This document shows positions 30,960-40,488 of a DNA stretch of 40,488 nucleotides, one piece after another; the first letter of the stretch is position 1, and each line of letters starts with the position of its first letter. The translations under genes were made by a program, and so were the position numbers. The notes beneath the pieces are model-generated. The model was given only the letters and a program-made list of their open reading frames with translations. It did not search any database and was not told the DNA's origin. Source of the stretch: an uncultured Pseudoxanthomonas sp. (GTDB lineage: Bacteria; Pseudomonadota; Gammaproteobacteria; Xanthomonadales; Xanthomonadaceae); NCBI GenBank assembly GCA_946886405.1, contig CAMPIO010000025.1:1-40488 (forward strand), in the 5' to 3' direction.

Positions 30960-32942
30960 GTGAAGCATCGCCACCTCCTGCTCGCCCTCGCCGTCGGCGC
31001 CGCCATCGTCACGCTCGCCGCCTGCAAGAAAGACGAAGCCGCCCCCGAAGCGGCCGCACCCGTTGCGCCGAAAGGCGAGACCGCTGACCAGTTCATCGCG
31101 CGCGTCAACGACGAACTCAAGAAGATGTACCCGGAGCTCACCGCCGCACAGTGGCTGTCGAGCACGTACATCAACGACGACAGCCAGTTGCTGGCCGCCA
31201 AGGGCAACGAGCGCTACCTGACCCAGCTCAACAGCTGGATCGAGCAGGCGAAGAAGTACGAAGGCCAGCAGATGTCGCCGGAAACCGCGCGCGCCATCCA
31301 GTTGCTGAAGCTGGCCACGGCGATGCCGGCACCGAAAGACCCGGCCAAGCTGGCCGAACTGACCCAGATCGCCACCAAGATGGAAGGCGCGTATGGCGCC
31401 GGCGCTTACTGCACCGGTGAGGGCGATGCGAAGAAATGTCGCCAGCTGGGCGAGCTGGAAGATGTGCTGCGCAGCAGCCGCGACTACGACGCCCAACTCG
31501 ACGCATGGCAGGGCTGGCACACCATCGCCCAGCCGATGCGCACGGATTACACGCGCTTCGTCGAACTGGTGAACGAAGGCTCGAAGGAAATGGGCTTCGC
31601 CGATGCCGGCGAAATGTGGCGCAGCGGCTACGACATGACGCCCGCCGAGATCGCCGCCGAAACCGACCGCCTCTGGGGCCAGGTCAAACCGCTGTACGAA
31701 CAGCTGCACTGCTACACCCGCACCAAACTGCAGGCCACGTATGGCGTGGAGAAGGGGCAGGTCAACGGCCTGTTGCCGGCGCACCTGATGGGCAACATGT
31801 GGCAGCAGGACTGGGGCAACCTGTGGGACGTGCTGGAGCCGTACAAGGGCGCCGGCGACCTCAACATCACCGGCGCGCTGGAGAAGCAGTACCAAGCCGA
31901 CTACCAGGCCGCACTGGCAAAGGCGGGACCGGGGCCGGGTACCGACGCATTGTTCAAGGCCGAGCGCGAGGCGCAGTTGCAGGTCGCCAGGCAGATGACC
32001 GAGCGCGCGCAGGACTTCTACACCAGCCTCGGCATGCCGAAGCTGCCGGAGAGCTACTGGTCGAAGACGCAGTTCATCAAGCCGATGGACCGCGACGTGG
32101 TCTGCCATGCCAGTGCCTGGGACATGAACATGACCGGCGACGTGCGCACCAAGATGTGCATCAAGCCGAACGAGGAAGACTTCACCACCATCTACCACGA
32201 GCTGGGCCACGTCTATTACTACCTGGCCTACAACAAGCTGCCGCCGTTGTTCCAGACCGGCGCGCACGACGGCTTCCACGAGGCGATCGGCGACACGATG
32301 GTGCTGGCGATGACGCCGGACTACCTGAAGTCGATCGGCATGGTCGATGGCACGGCGCAGAGCAACGAAGCACTGATCAACAACCAGATGCGCATGGCGC
32401 TGGCCAAGGTGTCGTTCATGCCGTTCGGCCTGATGATCGACCGCTGGCGCTGGGGCGTGTTCGACGGCAGCATCAAGCCGGCCGACTACAACAAGGCTTG
32501 GTGGGAACTGAAGGCCAAGTACCAGGGCGTGGCGCCGGCCACCGCGCGCGGCGAGGACTTCTTCGATCCGGGCGCGAAGTACCACGTGCCCGGCAACACG
32601 CCGTACACCCGCTACTTCCTTTCGCACGTACTGCAGTTCCAGTTCTACAAGGGGCTGTGCGACGCGGCGGGCTACAAGGGTCCGCTGTACAACTGCAGCT
32701 TCTATGGCAACAAGGCGGCGGGTCAGAAGTTCTGGGCGATGCTTGAAAAGGGGGCCAGCCAGCCTTGGCAGGGCACGCTGAAGGAACTCACCGGCACCGA
32801 GAAGATGGATGCCGGCGCGGTGCTGGAGTACTTCGCCCCGCTGCAGGATTGGCTGAAGGCGCAGAACGAAGGCCAGACCTGCGGCTGGCAGACGCCCGCC
32901 ACGGCCGCCGCACCCGCGCCGTCATCGCCGGCGAAATCGTAA
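30960..32942 (+). CDS. M2-family (ACE-like) metallopeptidase lipoprotein
   Basis: Bacterial homologue of angiotensin-converting enzyme, a zinc dipeptidyl carboxypeptidase, anchored as a lipoprotein (MKHRHLLLALAVGAAIVTLAAC, lipobox LAAC, Cys22). The 660 residues form one M2 domain. Zinc ligands are His413 and His417 (H413-E-L-G-H417) with Glu441 (GFHEAIGD), 24 residues after the second His, exactly the ACE spacing. The GTG start at 30960 has GAAGGA upstream and gives the lipoprotein signal directly. It is monocistronic: a REP pair upstream and a terminator downstream. Xanthomonas species encode a similar enzyme; the physiological substrate is unknown, perhaps peptide uptake from the environment. 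Confidence 0.95.
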   Translation: MKHRHLLLALAVGAAIVTLAACKKDEAAPEAAAPVAPKGETADQFIARVNDELKKMYPELTAAQWLSSTYINDDSQLLAAKGNERYLTQLNSWIEQAKKYEGQQMSPETARAIQLLKLATAMPAPKDPAKLAELTQIATKMEGAYGAGAYCTGEGDAKKCRQLGELEDVLRSSRDYDAQLDAWQGWHTIAQPMRTDYTRFVELVNEGSKEMGFADAGEMWRSGYDMTPAEIAAETDRLWGQVKPLYEQLHCYTRTKLQATYGVEKGQVNGLLPAHLMGNMWQQDWGNLWDVLEPYKGAGDLNITGALEKQYQADYQAALAKAGPGPGTDALFKAEREAQLQVARQMTERAQDFYTSLGMPKLPESYWSKTQFIKPMDRDVVCHASAWDMNMTGDVRTKMCIKPNEEDFTTIYHELGHVYYYLAYNKLPPLFQTGAHDGFHEAIGDTMVLAMTPDYLKSIGMVDGTAQSNEALINNQMRMALAKVSFMPFGLMIDRWRWGVFDGSIKPADYNKAWWELKAKYQGVAPATARGEDFFDPGAKYHVPGNTPYTRYFLSHVLQFQFYKGLCDAAGYKGPLYNCSFYGNKAAGQKFWAMLEKGASQPWQGTLKELTGTEKMDAGAVLEYFAPLQDWLKAQNEGQTCGWQTPATAAAPAPSSPAKS

Positions 32943-32953
32943 GCACGCAACAG

Positions 32954-32983
32954 GGACGGGCCGTACACGGCCCGTCCTTCTTT
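32954..32983 (+). terminator. Rho-independent terminator after the M2 peptidase gene
   Basis: GGACGGGCCG (32954-32963) and CGGCCCGTCC (32968-32977) form a perfect 10-bp stem with a TACA loop, followed by TTCTTT. Confidence 0.92.
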
Positions 32984-33014
32984 CCGGACACGACATTACA
33001 AGGATGACCGACGC

Positions 33015-34568
33015 ATGAAATCCACCCCGACGCTCGGCCTGCTGGCCGCCCTGCTGGCGTCCCCCTTCACCGCCATCGCAGGCGTCGACCAGGTCGCCGG
33101 CGAAGCCAGCCGCACACCGGTGCAGGCCGCGCCCGCCTGGAAGTGGGCGCAATTCCCGGCACGCAGCGCGACCTCGCTGGGATATCGGGAGATGCGCCTG
33201 GAGCGTCTCGTCGAGTTGGAGCGACATAACGCACGCGCGCAAGTAAAGGCCACGCAGATCGGCATCGGGCGCACGCTGTCAGCCGAGGGCATTGCGCGCA
33301 CGACGCCCGCGCTGCGCTGGATTCCCCTGAACACCGGCGGCGCCGTTGCCCGTCTGCAGGTCGCGTCACCCGATGCGTTGGGTCTGCGCGTCGGCCTTCA
33401 GGTCGCCGGCCTGCACCCGCATGCCGAGCTCCGGTTCGCCGGCTCCGACGAACCGGGACGCGTCATTGCCAGGATCACCGCGGCCGAAGCGCAATCGCTC
33501 GCGGATGGCGACGGCGTGTACTGGACGCCGGCCACCGATGGCGACATGCAGATCATCGAGGTCTATCGCCCTGCGCACGTCAAGGCGACGCAGACCCGCC
33601 TGCAGGCCCCGCAGATTTCGCACCTGATTACCAACAATCGCAACGATTTCAAGATCATCGAGAAGGTGGGCGAATCGGGCACCTGCAACATCAACGCCGT
33701 GTGCCGTGTCGATGCGTTGGGTCCTGCGTACGTGCAAGCCAAGAACGCGGTCGCGCACATGGTGTTCGTCGAGGCCGGCAAGAGCTACATCTGTACCGGC
33801 ACGCTGATCAATGACACCACGGCTTCCACTCAGGTCCCCTATTTCTATTCGGCCGCCCACTGCATCTCGGATCAGACCGTTGCCAACACCCTCAATACCT
33901 ACTGGGGCTACGAAAACACCGGCTGCACGACCGCCAATGGCGTCAAGCAGAATCCCCTGACCGGCGGCGCCGACATGCTGTTTGTCGACAGCGCGAGCGA
34001 TGCCCTGCTGCTCCGTCTCAAGAATGCGGCGCCCGCAGCCGCGACGTTTGCGGGCTGGGATGCCAGCGCGGTGGCGTTGAACGCGGACGTGGTCGCCATC
34101 CACCATCCCTCCGGCGATGCCAAGAAGGTCTCGTTCGGCAAGTCGATGTCGGGCAGCCCATACCCCGAGCGGTTTGCCGCAGGCTGGCTGGAAGGCACCA
34201 CGGAGGGCGGAAGCAGCGGCTCGGGCATCTTCACCCGCTATACCGACAACTCGTATCGCCTCCGCGGTGGTCTGTACGGCGGGTGGGCGACCTGCGCGAA
34301 CTCCGGCAACCTCAGCAATACACAGAACCGCGACTTCTACTCCCGCCTCGACCTGATCTTCCCGCAGATCAAGCAGTGGATCGCGGCCGATCCCGTGCGC
34401 GAGAACAGTTCGCAGCCGCTGGTGCGTTCATCCACGGCCGTCGCACAAGGCCAGGGCGCGCGCGTCGCTCCCGTGACGCCGACGCAAACGGTGACGCCGC
34501 CGACACCGATTGCACCATCGCGCCAGCGACCGACGCCATCGTCCCGCACGATCAGGCAAGAACGCTGA
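33015..34568 (+). CDS. secreted lysyl-endopeptidase-like serine protease
   Basis: A 517-residue prepro-protease of the trypsin-like S1 fold closest to the Lys-C enzymes of Lysobacter and Achromobacter. Signal peptide 1-22; propeptide to about residue 220; mature part from about GTCNINAVCR. Catalytic triad: His282 (SAAHC), Asp329 (SASDALLLRL) and Ser401 (EGGSSGSGIF). Six cysteines in the catalytic domain fit the three disulfides of Lys-C, and Asp440 (NRDFYSRL) aligns by pattern with the Asp that gives Lys specificity; this last point is inference. A Pro/Thr/Arg-rich tail of about 60 residues follows. The ATG follows the peptidase terminator by about 30 nt; the gene has its own strong terminator. 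Expected secretion is by Sec, then type II. Confidence 0.9.
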   Translation: MKSTPTLGLLAALLASPFTAIAGVDQVAGEASRTPVQAAPAWKWAQFPARSATSLGYREMRLERLVELERHNARAQVKATQIGIGRTLSAEGIARTTPALRWIPLNTGGAVARLQVASPDALGLRVGLQVAGLHPHAELRFAGSDEPGRVIARITAAEAQSLADGDGVYWTPATDGDMQIIEVYRPAHVKATQTRLQAPQISHLITNNRNDFKIIEKVGESGTCNINAVCRVDALGPAYVQAKNAVAHMVFVEAGKSYICTGTLINDTTASTQVPYFYSAAHCISDQTVANTLNTYWGYENTGCTTANGVKQNPLTGGADMLFVDSASDALLLRLKNAAPAAATFAGWDASAVALNADVVAIHHPSGDAKKVSFGKSMSGSPYPERFAAGWLEGTTEGGSSGSGIFTRYTDNSYRLRGGLYGGWATCANSGNLSNTQNRDFYSRLDLIFPQIKQWIAADPVRENSSQPLVRSSTAVAQGQGARVAPVTPTQTVTPPTPIAPSRQRPTPSSRTIRQER

Positions 34569-34583
34569 TCACGCGCGCGGTGT

Positions 34584-34619
34584 AAAGGAAAGGCCGGCCC
34601 ACGCCGGCCTTTTCCTTTT
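34584..34619 (+). terminator. Rho-independent terminator after the serine protease gene
   Basis: AAAGGAAAGGCCGGC (34584-34598) pairs with GCCGGCCTTTTCCTTT (34603-34618) with a single bulged T, giving about 15 bp, loop CCAC, and the T-rich end is part of the stem. Confidence 0.92.
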
Positions 34620-34691
34620 GCACACCCCGACTTCATCGCCGGCACACGCAAGGCATGGACGCTGCCGTCCACCGCCTCCACATCGCTCGCC

Positions 34692-35222
34692 ATGCCTACC
34701 GTCTTCACCCATGCCATTCTTCCGCTGGCCGCCGGCGCCGCGTTGGGGACCGCGCGCATTCCTCCCCGCCTGATCGCCGCCGGCATGCTGGCGGCCGTGC
34801 TGCCTGACGCCGACGTCGTCGCGTTCAAGCTCGGCATCGACTATGTGCACGCACTTGGTCACCGCGGCGCCAGTCATTCCCTCGTCTTCGCGTCGGTGTG
34901 CGGCGTGATCGCTGCATGCGGCACGCGCTGGTTCAGAGCGCCCGCACTCACGACGTTCCTGTTCATCGCCCTCTCCGCGGCCTCACATCCGCTACTGGAC
35001 ATGTTCACGGATGGCGGCCTCGGCGTAGCGTTGCTCTGGCCGTGGTCGGATGCGCGTCATTTCGCGCCGTGGCGGATGATCGAAGTATCGCCGTTCGCGA
35101 ACCGGTTCTTCAGCGCGCGCGGCGTGACGGTACTGCTGTCGGAAATGCGCTGGGTGTGGTTGCCGGCGCTGACTGCAGCGGGATGGCTGACGTGGTTACG
35201 CCGCCGGCACGCGGGGTTGTAG
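34692..35222 (+). CDS. YdjM/DUF457-family membrane protein
   Basis: A 176-residue multi-pass membrane protein of the family annotated as metal-dependent hydrolase or YdjM-like (DUF457). Hallmarks are the N-terminal PTVFTHAILPLAAGAALG, the conserved DAD (VLPDADVVAF), HRGASHSLVF, and SAASHPLLDMFTDGGLG; His and Asp pairs in helices suggest metal binding. YdjM in E. coli is LexA-regulated; no SOS box is seen here. The stop codon lies inside the GTAG head of a REP element. ATG at 34692 starts the first helix. Confidence 0.85.
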   Translation: MPTVFTHAILPLAAGAALGTARIPPRLIAAGMLAAVLPDADVVAFKLGIDYVHALGHRGASHSLVFASVCGVIAACGTRWFRAPALTTFLFIALSAASHPLLDMFTDGGLGVALLWPWSDARHFAPWRMIEVSPFANRFFSARGVTVLLSEMRWVWLPALTAAGWLTWLRRRHAGL

Positions 35223-35360
35223 GAGCGACGTCAGTCGCGACCGCACGGATGGACTTATCGATAGACGGTTAAGCACGCAGGACGGCTTAGGCCGTGCCTC
35301 CAAGTCATCCTTGTCCCAAGGTTGGACACGCTGCGGTCGCGACTCACGTCGCTCCTACAA
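35218..35360. repeat. inverted pair of GTAG-headed REP elements enclosing 87 bp
   Basis: The left element (35218-35244) begins TGTAGGAGCGACGTCAGTCG (hairpin GCGAC-GTCA-GTCGC). The right element (35332-35360), on the minus strand, begins TTGTAGGAGCGACGTGAGTC. The two are near-identical inverted copies. The 87 bp between them holds two further short hairpins (ACGGC/GCCGT near 35282-35295, CCTT/AAGG near 35309-35321) and no gene. The left copy contains the TAG stop of the YdjM-family gene, and the right ends 15 bp before the stop of the convergent small gene. Confidence 0.85.
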
Positions 35361-35374
35361 GAGACACAGGCGCC

Positions 35375-35785
35375 TCAATTCACGTCCGGCGCCGCTTCCG
35401 GCTTGTTGGCCTTCATCTGTTCGGCGAGCTGCGCCTCGAACTGCTCCAATGTCAGACCTTGTGCCGCCGCCTCGATCACCGCGGTGTCGCGCAGCTCGTC
35501 CGAATAGACCAGCCGCACTGCATTGCCCTGCGCCTCGTGCAGCGCGGCGGCCTGCTTGATCATCGCGAGTACTTCGGCGGCGCTGTCGGAACTGCCGGCG
35601 ATGCGGCCATCCAGCCCCAACACCCACACACCCGCCTGGCGCACCACGCCGGCCAGCAGCTCACCCTCTGGATTGCGCAGCTCGGCGTGCGGCTCAATGC
35701 CGGGCGCGTTGGCGCGAGCCTGGTGATGCGCCTTGGTGGCCTTGCGCTTCTTCGCCTCGCGGCGGGCCTTGGACTGGATGGACAT
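35375..35785 (-). CDS. small protein with basic N-terminus, function unknown
   Basis: A 136-residue soluble protein. The first 25 residues are strongly basic (MSIQSKARREAKKRKATKAH), reminiscent of nucleic-acid-binding tails; the rest looks like a small alpha/beta fold (LLAGVVRQAGVWVLGLDGRI, then VRLVYSDELRDTAVIEAAAQ) and ends with a coil. I cannot name the family. It follows the efflux-pump gene by 18 nt on the same strand and is probably co-transcribed with it. The ribosome-binding site is weak (CGAGAA). Confidence 0.7.
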   Translation of the reverse strand: MSIQSKARREAKKRKATKAHHQARANAPGIEPHAELRNPEGELLAGVVRQAGVWVLGLDGRIAGSSDSAAEVLAMIKQAAALHEAQGNAVRLVYSDELRDTAVIEAAAQGLTLEQFEAQLAEQMKANKPEAAPDVN

Positions 35786-35803
35786 GGAAGTTCTCGCGGG
35801 ACG

Positions 35804-37057
35804 TCAAAGTTGATCGGTGGGTTCCAGCGCGGCCGGGTTCCGCGGACACGCGAGTCGGCGCTGGTGGGCATGAGCCTCCCACTGCCACATCAGCCAGCCC
35901 AGCAGCACGAAGCCGGCCATCCCGAGCGCCAGATGCAGGCCATGATGGCTCAACAGCGGTGACAGCACACCCGCGATCACCGCATTGACGATCAGGTTGC
36001 TGAAGGCTTGCAGTGAAGAAGCCGCGCCGCGCTGGCGCGGATACATGTCCAGAATGGCCAGCGTCAGGATCGGGAACACCAGCGCCACGCCCAGCGCCGC
36101 CAGCATCATCGGCAGCACCGCCCACGGCACGCGGATGTCGTCGCCGGCCCAGGCGTTGTAGCCCACGTTCGCCGCCATCGCCAATGCCATGCAGGTGTAG
36201 CCGATCTTCACCAGCCGTGTGCCTTCGATCCGCCCCGCAGCGCGGCCCGACAGGAACGCACCCAGCACCATGCCGCCGATCGTGGGAAGGAACAGCCACG
36301 CGAACTGCTGTTCGTCCAGGTGCAGCAGGTCCATCACGAAGGCCGGAGCGGAGGCGATGTACAGGAACAGTCCACCGAAACTCAGCGAACCCGCCGCTGC
36401 CAGCCGCAGGAAACGCGGGTTGCGCGCGATGCCCACGTAATCGCGCAGCAGGATGCGCGGCGACACCTTCAGCCGCGCCTTCGGCGGATGCGTCTCCGGC
36501 AGCCAGCCGATCACCGCCGCCATCAGCAGCAGCGAGAAACCCGCCAGGAACCAGAAGATCATCGGCCATGCGCTCCAGCCTAGGATCCAGCCGCCCACGA
36601 TGGGCGCGATCGCCGGCGCGATGCCGAAGATCATCGACACCTGGCTCATCAGCCGTTGCGCATCGTCGCCATCGCGTGCATCGCGGATCACCGCACGCCC
36701 CACGATGAAGCCGACGCCGGCCGACAGGCCCTGCACGCCACGGAACAGCAGCAGCGTGCCCATGTCGGTGGCCAGCGCGCAGCCCACCGACGCCAACAGG
36801 AACACGAACAGCCCACCCAGGATCACCCGCCGCCGGCCGAACGTGTCCGACAGCGGTCCGTGCACCAGGCTCATCAGCGCGTAGGTCAGCAGGTAGACGC
36901 TGATGGTCTGCTGCATCGCCACCTTGTCCGCGCCCAGGTGCGCCGCCATGGCCGGGAACGCCGGAAAGATGGTGTCGATCGAGAACGGGCCGAACATCGC
37001 CAGCCCGCCCAGCAGCAGGGCCAGGCGGCGGTTGGAGATGGTGTGGGGGGCACTCAT
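35804..37057 (-). CDS. Bcr/CflA-family multidrug efflux MFS transporter
   Basis: A 417-residue drug:proton antiporter with twelve predicted transmembrane helices. The signature of the Bcr/CflA (DHA1) group is visible: an N-terminal DTIFPAFPAMAAHLGA after helix 1, the motif-A loop GPLSDTFGRRRVILGG between helices 2 and 3, and RGVQGLSAGVGFIVGRAVIRD in helices 4-5. Substrates in relatives include bicyclomycin and chloramphenicol; the specificity here is unknown. The start is the ATG at 37057; the open frame extending upstream is antisense to the glycine riboswitch and gcvP. Divergent from gcvP. Confidence 0.92.
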   Translation of the reverse strand: MSAPHTISNRRLALLLGGLAMFGPFSIDTIFPAFPAMAAHLGADKVAMQQTISVYLLTYALMSLVHGPLSDTFGRRRVILGGLFVFLLASVGCALATDMGTLLLFRGVQGLSAGVGFIVGRAVIRDARDGDDAQRLMSQVSMIFGIAPAIAPIVGGWILGWSAWPMIFWFLAGFSLLLMAAVIGWLPETHPPKARLKVSPRILLRDYVGIARNPRFLRLAAAGSLSFGGLFLYIASAPAFVMDLLHLDEQQFAWLFLPTIGGMVLGAFLSGRAAGRIEGTRLVKIGYTCMALAMAANVGYNAWAGDDIRVPWAVLPMMLAALGVALVFPILTLAILDMYPRQRGAASSLQAFSNLIVNAVIAGVLSPLLSHHGLHLALGMAGFVLLGWLMWQWEAHAHQRRLACPRNPAALEPTDQL

Positions 37058-37156
37058 TGCGGGAAAACTCCGGACAGTCACGGCGTGACTGCCTGAACAG
37101 GCCGCGCCGGGCTGCACATGGTAAGCCCAAATCGCCGGTGGCCCGCCCTGCCGGGC

Positions 37157-37162
37157 TATAAT
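37157..37162 (+). promoter_or_regulatory. TATAAT -10 of the gcvP leader
   Basis: A perfect TATAAT 15 nt before the first riboswitch aptamer; transcription would start near 37169. No clear -35 element lies 17 bp upstream (GCCGGT region). This gives a leader of about 260 nt before gcvP. Confidence 0.65.
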
Positions 37163-37176
37163 CCGCCGGCAACATC

Positions 37177-37372
37177 CGGTGGGAGAAGCCCGTCGTCCGC
37201 GACGTGCTGCCGAAGGCGCAAACGCCCGTAATCGCTCAGGCCCGATACCACCACTGCAACGACACTCTGGAGAGACCGGCCGCCCTCGCGGCAGCGCCGG
37301 CGCCGAAGGGGCACGAAGCACGCGACCTCCTCGTCGGCGCGCTTCCAAACTCTCAGGCAAAAGGACAGAGGG
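37177..37372 (+). ncRNA. tandem glycine riboswitch
   Basis: Two consecutive glycine aptamers in the gcvP leader. Aptamer I (37177-37253): P1 GGTGG (37178-37182)/CCACC (37248-37252), core GGGAGAAGCCC, GCCGAAGG and CGCTCAGGCCCGATACC. Aptamer II (37264-37372): P1 CTCTG (37265-37269)/CAGAG (37366-37370), core GGAGAGACC, GCCGAAGGGGCA and ACTCTCAGGCAAAAGGACAG. The last string is the hallmark of the family. The linker is about 12 nt. Glycine binding normally turns on the glycine cleavage genes; the gene directly downstream, gcvP, fits exactly. Confidence 0.95.
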
Positions 37373-37380
37373 GCACCCCA

Positions 37381-37397
37381 CGTGCGGCTTCCGCACG
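37381..37397 (+). promoter_or_regulatory. hairpin in the riboswitch expression platform
   Basis: CGTGCGG (37381-37387) pairs with CCGCACG (37391-37397) around loop CTT, 31 nt before the gcvP ATG and 11 nt past aptamer II. No T-tract follows, so control is more likely translational or by an alternative pairing than by simple termination. Confidence 0.4.
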
Positions 37398-37427
37398 CTG
37401 GCCCTATTGCCCTTCCGGATGCCTGCC

Positions 37428-40322
<2,895 letters not shown>

Positions 40323-40346
40323 GCGAAGCGCCACGGATGACGAAGA

Positions 40347-40370
40347 AGCCCCGCCGATGCGGGGCTTTTT
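40347..40370 (+). terminator. Rho-independent terminator after gcvP
   Basis: AGCCCCGC (40347-40354) pairs with GCGGGGCT (40359-40366) around loop CGAT and is followed by TTTTC. Confidence 0.93.
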
Positions 40371-40402
40371 CTTGCGTCACTCGCTGGGTATTCAACGGCG
40401 AG

Positions 40403-40428
40403 CCGATGTCCGCCGAAGCGGACATCGG
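40403..40428. other. perfect 11-bp palindrome with CGAA loop at the right edge
   Basis: CCGATGTCCGC (40403-40413) and GCGGACATCGG (40418-40428) form a perfect 11-bp stem closed by CGAA. It lies beyond the gcvP terminator; the 118 bases to the window end hold no recognisable gene, so it may be an intergenic palindrome or a terminator for a gene beyond the edge. Confidence 0.5.
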
Positions 40429-40488
40429 TCTGGTCCAACGGAGACGCCTGGCGTAGCCTTCCGCGGAAACAGCCGTGAACCCGTAAAG

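Noticed and set aside
30915..32627. A 570-codon minus-strand frame opposite the M2 peptidase gene
   Set aside because: Shadow of the peptidase gene, with no domain and repetitive Arg/Leu/Val composition.
30793..35360. A CRISPR array or composite transposon from the repeated palindromes
   Set aside because: Copies are few, inverted in pairs and hairpin-forming, without regular spacers, cas genes or transposase; they fit REP/BIME elements.
37179..37427. N-terminal extension of gcvP through the leader
   Set aside because: The frame passes through both glycine aptamers; P-protein homology starts at 37428.

Overview
The window is a GC-rich (roughly two-thirds G+C by eye), densely coding chromosomal segment from a gammaproteobacterium of the Xanthomonadaceae/Lysobacteraceae, with a Pseudoxanthomonas- or Lysobacter-like flavour. 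Pointers are the GTAG-headed REP hairpins (best described in the related Stenotrophomonas), an ACE-like M2 peptidase lipoprotein, a Lys-C-like secreted protease, a DUF2007 protein of the kind annotated as pathogenicity-like in Xanthomonas, a Bpt leucyltransferase and gcvP preceded by a tandem glycine riboswitch. The genus is an inference. I see no prophage, insertion sequence, CRISPR array, tRNA or rRNA; the only interspersed repeats are REP/BIME-type palindromes.

Layout. 1-2.8 kb: mmsA and a periplasmic serine hydrolase. 2.9-4.2 kb: a CheY-like receiver followed by a four-repeat MshEN-like plus CheX-like protein. 4.2-7.5 kb (minus): MOSC protein, small alpha/beta hydrolase, a REP pair and rlmKL. 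7.5-12.1 kb (plus): AmpD-like amidase, TesB thioesterase, DUF2007 membrane protein, then two tandem paralogous ECF sigma factors with membrane C-termini and matching upstream promoter motifs. 12.2-16.5 kb: seven-loop EF-hand protein (minus), PAP2-like protein, bpt, a small lipoprotein and an endonuclease/exonuclease/phosphatase-fold lipoprotein. 16.2-17.7 kb (minus): purT and a small protein. 17.8-19.5 kb: a compact five-gene operon (40-residue membrane peptide, SPFH protein, three-TM protein, Arc-type regulator, DUF4177) behind a promoter that contains two GATATC boxes 11 bp apart. 19.5-23.1 kb: alpha/beta hydrolase, bacterial PH-like protein, VanY-type peptidase and FAD oxidoreductase. 23.1-27.6 kb (minus): AlkA-type glycosylase, DUF423, SRPBCC protein and a DesK/NarL-type two-component pair. 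27.8-30.8 kb: GNAT, minC, minD, minE and an HExxH protein. 31-35.2 kb: M2 peptidase, lysyl-endopeptidase-like protease and YdjM-family membrane protein. 35.2-37.1 kb: BIME, small basic protein and Bcr/CflA efflux pump (minus). 37.1-40.5 kb: tandem glycine riboswitch and gcvP.

Most genes are housekeeping (purine synthesis, ribosome modification, division-site selection, glycine cleavage, base-excision repair) with envelope enzymes and sensory modules between them. The most interesting units are the MshEN-like/CheX protein beside its receiver, which may tie c-di-GMP to dephosphorylation of a response regulator; the sigma-factor pair sharing a GGTCACA-N15-CGTC element; and the SPFH/Arc/DUF4177 operon with a probable autoregulatory operator. 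A recurring signal is a -10-like hexamer exactly 6 nt before ATG at five genes, suggesting leaderless transcripts.
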